This document shows, one piece after another, positions 41,233 to 48,434 of a DNA stretch of 64,000 nucleotides; the stretch's first letter is position 1; every line of letters begins with the position of its first letter. A program made the translations under genes and the position numbers. This stretch comes from a virus. Below the pieces are notes generated by a model. It was not told the DNA's origin and did not search any database. It saw nothing but the letters and a program-made list of their open reading frames with translations. The stretch lies in IMG/VR virus record IMGVR_UViG_3300037245_001419, positions 62,001 through 126,000 of that record, one strand, 5' to 3'.

Positions 41233-41554
41233 AGCCTTCTATGAATTAGATCAGAAAGAACAAGAGATATTTGAAGATGTCTTTAATAGCTATTATAAGA
41301 AAGGCTATTTCGGAGACATTGACAAAGAAGAGATTAAATCCCATCAGCAGGACTGGTTTAAAAAACTCAGTCACTTCATAAAAGAAAAGAACGCTAATGA
41401 ACTCGCAATGGCTTTATCTAATAAAGAGAACAAGCTATCCAGAGAATGGTTTACTCAAATAACCGAATTGAATGTCAGGTACAAAACCAAAGAAAAAATA
41501 TTAGAAATAATAAAGGGTTATGTCGATAAGACACGAAATGAATTGAGGGAATAA
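41222..41554 (+). CDS. 110-aa protein of unknown function between terminase genes
   Basis: A highly charged helical protein starting at ATG 41222 inside the end of gp16 (MKFKAFYELDQKEQEIFEDV). An upstream in-frame alternative start would extend it further into gp16 and is less likely. It ends one base before the ATG of the terminase-like gene. Its place in the packaging operon suggests a packaging accessory factor, without sequence support. Confidence 0.72.
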   Translation: MKFKAFYELDQKEQEIFEDVFNSYYKKGYFGDIDKEEIKSHQQDWFKKLSHFIKEKNANELAMALSNKENKLSREWFTQITELNVRYKTKEKILEIIKGYVDKTRNELRE

Positions 41555-41555
41555 T

Positions 41556-42335
41556 ATGTTCAAATTGAAAAGAACAAAACTTGAAAAGAAACATCAGCTA
41601 AAGCAACACACAAAATGCAAAGTTGATATTGTATACTTCGCTGAACATTATGTTAATATCAGCACCACAGACCGTGGTATTCACAAAATAGAGTTATATG
41701 ACTTTCAAAAAAGAGTATTAAATGAGTTTGTCAATAAAGAGTTTTCTCGTAATAGCATTCTATTAGCAGGTAGACAAGCAACAACTACTACTTTAGTTGC
41801 CATTTATATACTATGGTACTCATTATTTCATGAAGATAAATCTATTGCAGTATTACGGAAAAGACAATCATATGCTAATAATATTAATGGAATTATAAGA
41901 ACAGCTTATGATCAATTGCCTGACTGGCTAAAGCCTGGAATAAAAGGCGATAAGACTCGTACAGAATTTGGTACGGGCTGTGTAATACTATATATAAAGT
42001 CACATGAATCAAATCTAGCCTTACGAGGGCAATTTATATCATTGTTATATAGAGAAGAACACGAAGACCCAATAACAAAAGAAGATCAAGATTTTTTCTA
42101 TAGCGTTATACCCACATTATTATCCAGCGCCACAGCTGAAGTAATATTTACTTCGTACAAATCAACAGACGTATACAGAAAGGCTTTAGCTGGTGATAAT
42201 ACTTTTAAGCCTATTAAAATTAACTGGTGGGAAATACCAGGAAGAAGTGAATCATGGAAAAGGGATATGATAAAACATATCGGTCGTGATGGCTTCAATA
42301 AGGAGTTTGAATGTTTAACAACGACCCAAACCTAA
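41556..42335 (+). CDS. Terminase ATPase-domain paralogue with destroyed ATPase motifs
   Basis: A 259-aa open frame collinear with the first half of gp17 (42311-43909). Identical or similar blocks include DIVYFAE/DLIYFAE, YDFQKRVLNEFV/HEYQKRVLKAFV, IYILWYSLFHEDK/IYILWYALFREDK and KINWWEIPGR/KVNWWEVPGR. The P-loop SRQIGKTT is AGRQATTTT here (71-79), the Walker B YLDEFAF is YREEHED (165-171), and the C-motif SSTPNG is TSYKST. The nuclease half is absent. The frame is intact, it has a ribosome site and it overlaps gp17 by 25 bases. It is catalytically dead but apparently maintained, either as a regulator of the packaging motor or a recent relic of gene duplication. Confidence 0.85.
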   Translation: MFKLKRTKLEKKHQLKQHTKCKVDIVYFAEHYVNISTTDRGIHKIELYDFQKRVLNEFVNKEFSRNSILLAGRQATTTTLVAIYILWYSLFHEDKSIAVLRKRQSYANNINGIIRTAYDQLPDWLKPGIKGDKTRTEFGTGCVILYIKSHESNLALRGQFISLLYREEHEDPITKEDQDFFYSVIPTLLSSATAEVIFTSYKSTDVYRKALAGDNTFKPIKINWWEIPGRSESWKRDMIKHIGRDGFNKEFECLTTTQT

Positions 42336-43909
42336 GAGCTGCAGCTGAAAAGATTCGTCTCAGTCCAGAGATACTTACAAAATACGTTAGAGCATCAACA
42401 GATTTAATTTATTTTGCTGAAGAATTTTTCCAGATTGTAAATATAGATGAAGGTAAACAAAAGATACGCTTACATGAGTATCAGAAAAGAGTACTTAAAG
42501 CATTTGTTGGCGATGAAGACCCTCGTATTCATAATATATTACTATCCTCTCGTCAGATTGGTAAGACAACCCTCGCAACCATATACATTCTATGGTATGC
42601 ATTATTTCGGGAAGATAAAGTTATAGCCATCCTTGCGAACAGAGAGAAAACCGCAATGGAAATATTGAGAAGAATTAAGGAAGCCTATCATGAACTTCCT
42701 TTGTGGCTTCAACAAGGTATTGTGGACTGGTCTAAAACTACAATTACATTAGAGAATGGATCAAGAATTCTTTCAGGATCAACTGCGTCTTCATCATTTC
42801 GTGGTGAATCAATTGCATTACTTTATCTTGACGAATTTGCATTCGTACCTACTCACGTAGCTGATGACTTCATACGATCAGTATTCCCTACTATTTCGTC
42901 TGGTAAGACCTCTAAGATCATTATATCGTCAACCCCTAATGGTATGGGGCCGTTCTATCATCTGTACCGTGGGGCCGTTAAAAACGAAAATAACTTTAGA
43001 CCTATTAAGGTTAATTGGTGGGAAGTTCCAGGTAGAGACGAAGAATGGAAAGAAGCTATGATCCGAGATATCGGAGCAATCAGTTTCAACCAGGAATATG
43101 GGGCAGTGTTCTTAGGATCATCAAGCACCCTTATCGATGGTAACTTATTAGAAAGACTAGGCAACTATACTAAAGAACCAATAACAGTAATACATAAACA
43201 TTTAATGAGAGTATATGAAGAGCCAGAGCCTGATGGGTTCTATATTCTCGGTGTTGACTCAGCTAAAGGAACTGGTAATGACTATTCTGTCATACAAGTA
43301 TTAAAAGTTGTAGATGAATATGAGATACATCAAGTAGCCGTATATAGAAACAATATGATTTCTACTAATGATTTTGCTCAAGCAGTGATTGGAGTATCAG
43401 AATACTATAACGGTGCTTATGTCATGATAGAAAATAATGACGTTGGTGGTGAAGTAGCTCAAAGTATGTTCTATGAATTTGAGTTTGAGAACATCCTTAA
43501 CTGTGATAAAGAAGGAATTGGTATTAGATCTACCAAGAAATCTAAATTAGCTGCTAATATTTTACTAAAAAGATATGTAGAAGCCAGTTGGTTACATATT
43601 TATGATAAACAATCGTTTTTCGAACTATCAGTTTATGAAGAAACAGCACCTAATGTGTTTAAAGCATCAGGTAACGAGCACGATGACTGTGTCACATCAA
43701 TGTTCTGGGGTCTTTATTTTGTAAAGACTGAATTTTTTGATGGTAAAGACTTATCTAAGAAAACCATAGCAGAAAAATTTAGATTGAAAGAGGTTACAGA
43801 TGAAGAAGAACCAGTTCTGATTGATGACCGACCTGTAGTTGATGGTGATGGTTTCGACTGGTCTAAAGCAATAGCAGATCATGATAACAGTTTTAATGAT
43901 TTTGCATAA
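42311..43909 (+). CDS. 17: Large terminase subunit, gp17-like
   Basis: The 532-aa packaging motor (T4 gp17 is 610 aa). ATPase: Walker A SRQIGKTT (80-87), Walker B ALLYLDEFAF (169-178) and C-motif ISSTPNG near 204-210. Nuclease: LGVDSAKGTGND (first Asp near 315), MIENNDVGGEVA near 375 and a late acidic NEHDDCVTS near 457. The linker around VNWWEVPGR matches T4-type terminases. AAGGAG lies five bases before the ATG. Confidence 0.95.
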   Translation: MFNNDPNLRAAAEKIRLSPEILTKYVRASTDLIYFAEEFFQIVNIDEGKQKIRLHEYQKRVLKAFVGDEDPRIHNILLSSRQIGKTTLATIYILWYALFREDKVIAILANREKTAMEILRRIKEAYHELPLWLQQGIVDWSKTTITLENGSRILSGSTASSSFRGESIALLYLDEFAFVPTHVADDFIRSVFPTISSGKTSKIIISSTPNGMGPFYHLYRGAVKNENNFRPIKVNWWEVPGRDEEWKEAMIRDIGAISFNQEYGAVFLGSSSTLIDGNLLERLGNYTKEPITVIHKHLMRVYEEPEPDGFYILGVDSAKGTGNDYSVIQVLKVVDEYEIHQVAVYRNNMISTNDFAQAVIGVSEYYNGAYVMIENNDVGGEVAQSMFYEFEFENILNCDKEGIGIRSTKKSKLAANILLKRYVEASWLHIYDKQSFFELSVYEETAPNVFKASGNEHDDCVTSMFWGLYFVKTEFFDGKDLSKKTIAEKFRLKEVTDEEEPVLIDDRPVVDGDGFDWSKAIADHDNSFNDFA

Positions 43910-43943
43910 TTAAGTATAATAGTTAATTAATTAAATCCCAAAT

Positions 43944-43951
43944 TATAAATA
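43944..43951 (+). promoter_or_regulatory. T4-like late promoter (tail sheath)
   Basis: TATAAATA extended to TATAAATAATTA, 83 bases before the gp18 start, giving an unusually long leader for this phage. Confidence 0.8.
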
Positions 43952-44001
43952 ATTAAAAGTGTGATTTATTACACGATATTGATTGATTGAAAGGAGTTTG
44001 T

Positions 44002-44007
44002 ATGTAG
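44002..44007 (+). other. Start-stop minimal ORF in the gp18 leader
   Basis: In the leader, AAGGAG (43991-43996) is ideally placed five bases before ATG, which is followed at once by TAG. Ribosomes loading here would initiate and terminate without elongating, 27 bases upstream of the real sheath start. It could modulate gp18 translation or be a relic of an earlier start. Confidence 0.55.
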
Positions 44008-44033
44008 TATAATATTATTTAGGAGATTTAATA

Positions 44034-45962
44034 ATGGCTCAAAAATTTATCGCTCCAGGAGTATTCAGAAAAGAACAAGATATCAGCGAAGTTGTAGTCC
44101 CAGCCGGAACCAGTATTGGTGCAATGGTGGGAAAAACTAGCAAAGGTATCGTAAACTCAAGAGTATTGGTTACAACCGACCAAGACTTTCATGAGACATT
44201 TGGTACACCAGTTTCTGGTCTATCTTCTGAAAACGCCTATTACGCAGCGCCAGCATTCTTACAAGAATCTAGCTTCCTATGGTTCGTAAGACCATCATTC
44301 GGAAGCGAACAATACTCAAACCTCGCTATTAACAGTGACCAAACTATATTATCAGGAGACTTCACAGTAGGTACTTTTGGATATACAGGCTCTGCAGCAG
44401 ATGTTTCAGCTCATCCAACAGCTTATGACGATGTTATAACAAGATTAGAAGTAGATGCTAACGACCCTGCATTTGCAACTATCAACCCATTAGATCCAAG
44501 TCAGCTCTTTGCAGAGAATGGATTTGAAGATGGTAATAAAGCAAACAAGATTTTCGATCTTGATAACGCATCTCTAGGATTAATTGCAACAATTTCTGCC
44601 GTAGACACACCTGCTACAAGCGGTATATCAGCTACAGTAGAATTCGATGAAGCACTTATAGTAGGATCTATCGGCCCTGGACTGTACGGTGACGACATCG
44701 GTGTTGCGATCATCACAACCGCCTCTGAACAAAAAGACGGTCTTTTCGATTGGGGATTCACATTTGATGATCCTACAATTATCGGAACTTCTTCAGTGCC
44801 AAGCACTGCAGTAGACGCAACTTGGAAGTCAGTGTACAAGGTTAAACTCTTTACTAAGACTACTGGATCAGATGAATCTATATTCGCTGACAACGGTGGA
44901 ATAAGTGCAGTACCTGATGAAGAATATCTAGTTAGTAATAACCCACAAGCTAAAAATGCTGGTGGTGGTACATTATATGCGCCAGATGTTATTAATGGAT
45001 CTTCACTATTAGCTTACGTCAATCCTTCGGACTTCAAATATCCACAGAATATGACCGTAACAAAAGCTTTAGGCAATGGTCTTGACGATATATCTAATAC
45101 TCCTGCAGAAACAATTGCTGCATGGGATTTATTTGCATCTAGAGATAGAGTAGCAGTTAACATACTAATACCACCCGATGAAGCTTCAGCTTCAAGAGTA
45201 CCTATCTTTGTTAAAGTTGCAACTATTGCAAGTACAAGATTGGACGCTATCGGTGTCGCACAGATTGGCCCTAGAACATTAACTAAACCAACACAAATAG
45301 TTGATTTCTTAAACAACAACGGCTACTCTTACCCAGCTCCTTCGTATATGGCTAACTATGCCGGATATGATGAGATCTACGACAGTTTCACAGACAAAAG
45401 AGTACTTATACCTAAATCAATTTATGGTGCTGTACTAATGGCTAGAACTGACAGAGTAAGTGACACATGGCAAGCACCAGCAGGAATCAACAGAGGGATC
45501 ATACCTTCATTAGATCAAAATATTGTTTTCACAGAACCTGAATTAGGCTTCTTATATGATAACAACATTAACACATCTAAGTTGATCAGAAACACTGGTA
45601 ATGTTATGTGGGGACAAAAAACTGCACAAAGAAAAGCATCAGCATTAGACAGAATAAATGTTAGAAGACTTTTACTATTTGTTGAAAATAGTGTAGAACC
45701 TGGATTACTACCATTTGTTTTCGAACTTAATACTCTATCAACAAGACAGAGAGTATTTGCGGTAGTAAATTCATTTATGTCAACTGTAAGATCTGCAGGT
45801 GGTGTGACTGATTACCAAGTAGTTGTAAATGAGACAAATAACCCACCACAGGTTATTGATAACAACCAACTTAATGTGTCGATTTTTGTACAACCTACAA
45901 AAGTTATCGAATTCATTGAGATGACAGTAATCATAACTCGAACTGGGGTTTCTTTCGCATAA
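44034..45962 (+). CDS. 18: Contractile tail sheath protein, gp18-like
   Basis: A 642-aa sheath protein (T4 gp18 is 659 aa). Characteristic parts: the N-terminal APGVFRKEQDISEV (about 6-19), a variable inserted middle (about 90-330), and the conserved C-terminal half. The latter includes YIPKSIYGAVLMARTDRVSDTWQAPAG-type sequence (LIPKSIYGAVLMARTDR), IRNTGNVMWGQKTAQRKASALDRINVRRLL, and a C-terminal strand FVQPTKVIEFIEMTVIITRTG. It is the first gene of the tail operon. Confidence 0.94.
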   Translation: MAQKFIAPGVFRKEQDISEVVVPAGTSIGAMVGKTSKGIVNSRVLVTTDQDFHETFGTPVSGLSSENAYYAAPAFLQESSFLWFVRPSFGSEQYSNLAINSDQTILSGDFTVGTFGYTGSAADVSAHPTAYDDVITRLEVDANDPAFATINPLDPSQLFAENGFEDGNKANKIFDLDNASLGLIATISAVDTPATSGISATVEFDEALIVGSIGPGLYGDDIGVAIITTASEQKDGLFDWGFTFDDPTIIGTSSVPSTAVDATWKSVYKVKLFTKTTGSDESIFADNGGISAVPDEEYLVSNNPQAKNAGGGTLYAPDVINGSSLLAYVNPSDFKYPQNMTVTKALGNGLDDISNTPAETIAAWDLFASRDRVAVNILIPPDEASASRVPIFVKVATIASTRLDAIGVAQIGPRTLTKPTQIVDFLNNNGYSYPAPSYMANYAGYDEIYDSFTDKRVLIPKSIYGAVLMARTDRVSDTWQAPAGINRGIIPSLDQNIVFTEPELGFLYDNNINTSKLIRNTGNVMWGQKTAQRKASALDRINVRRLLLFVENSVEPGLLPFVFELNTLSTRQRVFAVVNSFMSTVRSAGGVTDYQVVVNETNNPPQVIDNNQLNVSIFVQPTKVIEFIEMTVIITRTGVSFA

Positions 45963-45973
45963 AGTTACCAAAA

Positions 45974-45991
45974 GAAGGGCGAAAGCCCTTC
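45974..45991 (+). terminator. GNRA-loop hairpin between sheath and tube genes
   Basis: GAAGGGC and GCCCTTC pair around a GAAA tetraloop, followed by CTTTAAAAGTTTTTT. The T-run starts a few bases late, so this probably attenuates readthrough and adjusts sheath-to-tube ratio rather than fully terminating. Confidence 0.65.
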
Positions 45992-46020
45992 CTTTAAAAG
46001 TTTTTTAAAAGGAGAAAAAT

Positions 46021-46596
46021 ATGCCTCAAAAGCAATTTCACATAAACCAACGAATATCAAAAAATAAAGATATTCTAAGACAGTATCTCTTTGAAGTGAG
46101 AATTCCTACGCCACCAGGCTTACAGAATGCATGGGACGAAGATGATATGGTTATAAGAGTAAGAACCGCTCAGATACCAGCTCGTGGGAACGAACCTATC
46201 CAGAGTGATTTTTTCGGTATGAAAAGATTTTATCATGGTAAAGTAAACTATGAAAATACATTAACTCTTCAAATAGAAGAATATGATGATACAAAATCTA
46301 TGCTCAGATTCGAACAATGGAATAACTTACTCACTGACATGAATCATAAACAGAATTCTGGTGCAGCAAAAGAGACAAGAGAACAACTTATTAGTGATAT
46401 AGAATTAATAACTTATAAAGCTAATGGTCATGAAACAGAAGCTCACGTAACACTTTACAATGCTTTTATTAGCAATGTAGCTACAGTATCGCTTGCATAT
46501 GGAGTAAATGAATCTGTAAAATATGAAGTAGTTTTCACATACGACTACTGGTTATTTACAGATCCTAACAACACAGATTCACCAGTAGATGATTAA
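46021..46596 (+). CDS. 19: Tail tube protein, gp19-like
   Basis: A 191-aa tube subunit (T4 gp19 is 163 aa). It has a beta-barrel plan with FEVRIPTPPG at the start, RTAQIPARGNEPIQSDFFGMKRFY (about 52-75) and a YENTLTLQIEEYDD strand. The C-terminal VTLYNAFISNVATVSLAYG...VKYEVVFTYDYW is the usual ending of gp19-type tubes. It follows the sheath gene through the hairpin at 45974. Confidence 0.92.
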   Translation: MPQKQFHINQRISKNKDILRQYLFEVRIPTPPGLQNAWDEDDMVIRVRTAQIPARGNEPIQSDFFGMKRFYHGKVNYENTLTLQIEEYDDTKSMLRFEQWNNLLTDMNHKQNSGAAKETREQLISDIELITYKANGHETEAHVTLYNAFISNVATVSLAYGVNESVKYEVVFTYDYWLFTDPNNTDSPVDD

Positions 46597-46601
46597 TAAC
46601 T

Positions 46602-47336
46602 ATGGCTAAACTAAATTCAGGATCTAAGTTGGTTGAGAGCTTTTTTAGTGACTCTCGATCAATTCAGAGAACCTATAATTTTATGATAGATTTCCCTGAT
46701 TCGAATAACGATTCAGGGAATCTTAAACATAGACTCAGCGTACTCTCAGAGTCCGCTGGTTTTTCTAATTTTAGCCCTAGAACTTATTTGAGTAATTATC
46801 ACGTTAAGAAAGTAAATGTTGATCAGTATGCATTTAAAAAAGAAATGCAACAGATTGGAGTTTTTCCAAAAACTATTCCCGTATTAGACCATAAAGGTTT
46901 TGAATTAGAAATAGAGTTAGAAGAAGACGCAAGAGGAACTATTGGATTCTTTATACAATGGCTTCAAGCAAGAATCTTAGATGAATTTGGACTCTATACA
47001 GATCCAAATACTGCAAGATTAGGCCCAGTCAACATAAACATCACAGATGAGACATCAGATCTCATAGCAACATATTCATTCATGGATTGTTACTTCCTAA
47101 AAGCGAGTAAGCCTGAATATAATTACAGAAACAACAATACCATCACATATACAATTACCTTTGGATCAGATTACTATGAACTAGTGTATTCTAAAGGCAG
47201 TGTACCTGCGGTCAACACTAAACAAAACCCTATAAATTCTGGTGGTAAAGGTCACGGTAGTCAAGGTGGTGGTGGTGGAGCTGGATCAATTCTTGGTGGT
47301 GCTGGGCCAATGATACAAATACAACCTCTTCTCTAA
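46602..47336 (+). CDS. Second tube-like protein (gp19/gp54-like)
   Basis: A 244-aa protein with tube-fold resemblance, in particular its late ATYSFMDCYFLKASKPEYNYRNN and TITYTITFGSDYYE strands, which parallel the gp19 ending. A Gly/Ser-rich tail (about 212-244, GGKGHGSQGGGGGAGS) is extra. It may be the distal tube-baseplate junction protein or a variant tube ring. It starts five bases after gp19 ends, so the two are made together. Confidence 0.75.
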   Translation: MAKLNSGSKLVESFFSDSRSIQRTYNFMIDFPDSNNDSGNLKHRLSVLSESAGFSNFSPRTYLSNYHVKKVNVDQYAFKKEMQQIGVFPKTIPVLDHKGFELEIELEEDARGTIGFFIQWLQARILDEFGLYTDPNTARLGPVNINITDETSDLIATYSFMDCYFLKASKPEYNYRNNNTITYTITFGSDYYELVYSKGSVPAVNTKQNPINSGGKGHGSQGGGGGAGSILGGAGPMIQIQPLL

Positions 47337-47338
47337 AA

Positions 47339-47346
47339 TATAAATA
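47339..47346 (+). promoter_or_regulatory. T4-like late promoter (hub chaperone/tape measure)
   Basis: TATAAATA extended to TATAAATAACT, 36 bases before the gene at 47382. Confidence 0.78.
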
Positions 47347-47381
47347 ACTGTATACAAATTTATTTTATACGGAGAATTGAT

Positions 47382-48206
47382 ATGAAAATGGAAGATGTAG
47401 ATGAAAATGGATCTGTTCCAAATCAAACAACTGAAGTAAAGACCCCTAAAAAGTCGAAACCAGTTGAACCTATTTCAAAAGATACCTATCACCCAATAGA
47501 CGATTTACCTTCAAAGTTCAAAATGTACCCTAAAGGTACTAAACTTTCAGCCAGACCCCTAAAGGTTATGGAAGTTAAAATGCTTTCTACAATGAACGAA
47601 GATAACGCCAACTATGTAATAAATCAAGTACTGAAGAAAACAGTCAGAGGATATTCTATTGACGAATTATATGTCTCGGATAAACTTTTCTTGATTTTCT
47701 GGCTTAGAGCCAACACTTACGCTGATTCTGGTTACTCTATTGAGTTCGAATGTCCATTGTGTGAAGAGAATTCTAATTATGACTTCGACCTAGACTGTCT
47801 TGATATTCTAGATATTAAAGATGATTATGATATCAATAAAGATATTATTCTTCCTGGATCAAAGCACACTATTAAAGTTACTCAACTTAAGATAAAAGAT
47901 GAAAATAATGTTCAGAATTTTATCGAAAAGAGTAAGAAACTTCCCATCAAATACGAAACAGACGTGCTGGCTATTGCAAATTTAATCACTCACATCGACG
48001 ATAAAGAAATAACTGATTTGAAACAGAAGTATAATTACCTATTGGATATCCATCCTAGTGATTATGCATACCTTGAATCATATATTCTGCATTATGAGAT
48101 GGGTGTAAATCCATTTATGGACGTTAAATGCAATAAATGCGGAGGGTCGTCGCCTATGGCGGTAACGTTTCGTGCCGATTTCTTTGTTCCCAAGTATAGA
48201 TTTTAA
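47382..48206 (+). CDS. 26: Baseplate hub assembly protein, T4 gp26-type
   Basis: A 274-aa protein with the layout of the T4 baseplate-hub (gp26-type) family. A short acidic N-terminus is followed by LPSKFKMYPKGTKLSARPL, a motif of the type VMEVKMLSTMNEDNANYVIN, then KLFLIFWLRANTYADSGYSIEFECPLCEEN. A second Cys pair, KCNKCGGSS, lies near the end. CPLC (about 129-132) and CNKC (about 252-255) probably bind zinc. It acts before the tape measure, and its end overlaps another frame (see 48220). Confidence 0.82.
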   Translation: MKMEDVDENGSVPNQTTEVKTPKKSKPVEPISKDTYHPIDDLPSKFKMYPKGTKLSARPLKVMEVKMLSTMNEDNANYVINQVLKKTVRGYSIDELYVSDKLFLIFWLRANTYADSGYSIEFECPLCEENSNYDFDLDCLDILDIKDDYDINKDIILPGSKHTIKVTQLKIKDENNVQNFIEKSKKLPIKYETDVLAIANLITHIDDKEITDLKQKYNYLLDIHPSDYAYLESYILHYEMGVNPFMDVKCNKCGGSSPMAVTFRADFFVPKYRF

Positions 48207-48219
48207 TGACATCTTGGAA

Positions 48220-48411
48220 ATGGAGTTTATTCTAGCCCTATATGTCCACATACCACCGGACAACAATAGGGACTTCCTAGAAGTAGACTGGCACTATAAG
48301 CGATATCTTCAACATCAGAAGGAAGTTTCTGAAGCTCAGAACGATACTGGTGGATCAATGGACATCAGAGAGATGTTAAAAAATCATCCCGATATAAATA
48401 ATAATAAATAG
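48220..48411 (+). CDS. Small tape-measure chaperone-like ORF, possibly made by frameshift
   Basis: From ATG 48220 the 63-aa product starts MEFILALYVHIPPDNNRDFL and ends MLKNHPDINNNK. The same frame is open upstream to 48172 and so overlaps the end of the hub gene in the +1 frame. No good ribosome site precedes the ATG, so expression may need coupling or a +1 slip near the stop (GATTTTAATGAC). A short ORF at this exact place, just before the tape measure, parallels the tail-assembly chaperones of other tailed phages. T4 gp51 would be the positional counterpart. Confidence 0.6.
   Translation: MEFILALYVHIPPDNNRDFLEVDWHYKRYLQHQKEVSEAQNDTGGSMDIREMLKNHPDINNNK
48393..48400 (+). promoter_or_regulatory. 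T4-like late promoter (tape measure)
   Basis: TATAAATA within the last codons of the chaperone-like ORF, 35 bases before the tape measure start. Confidence 0.7.
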
Positions 48412-48434
48412 TTCTTTTTATATCGGGATTTAAT

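Noticed and set aside
41556-43909. Intron or intein splitting one terminase gene
   Set aside because: The first frame is a paralogue of the same gp17 region, not a missing piece; gp17 itself is complete from its own start.
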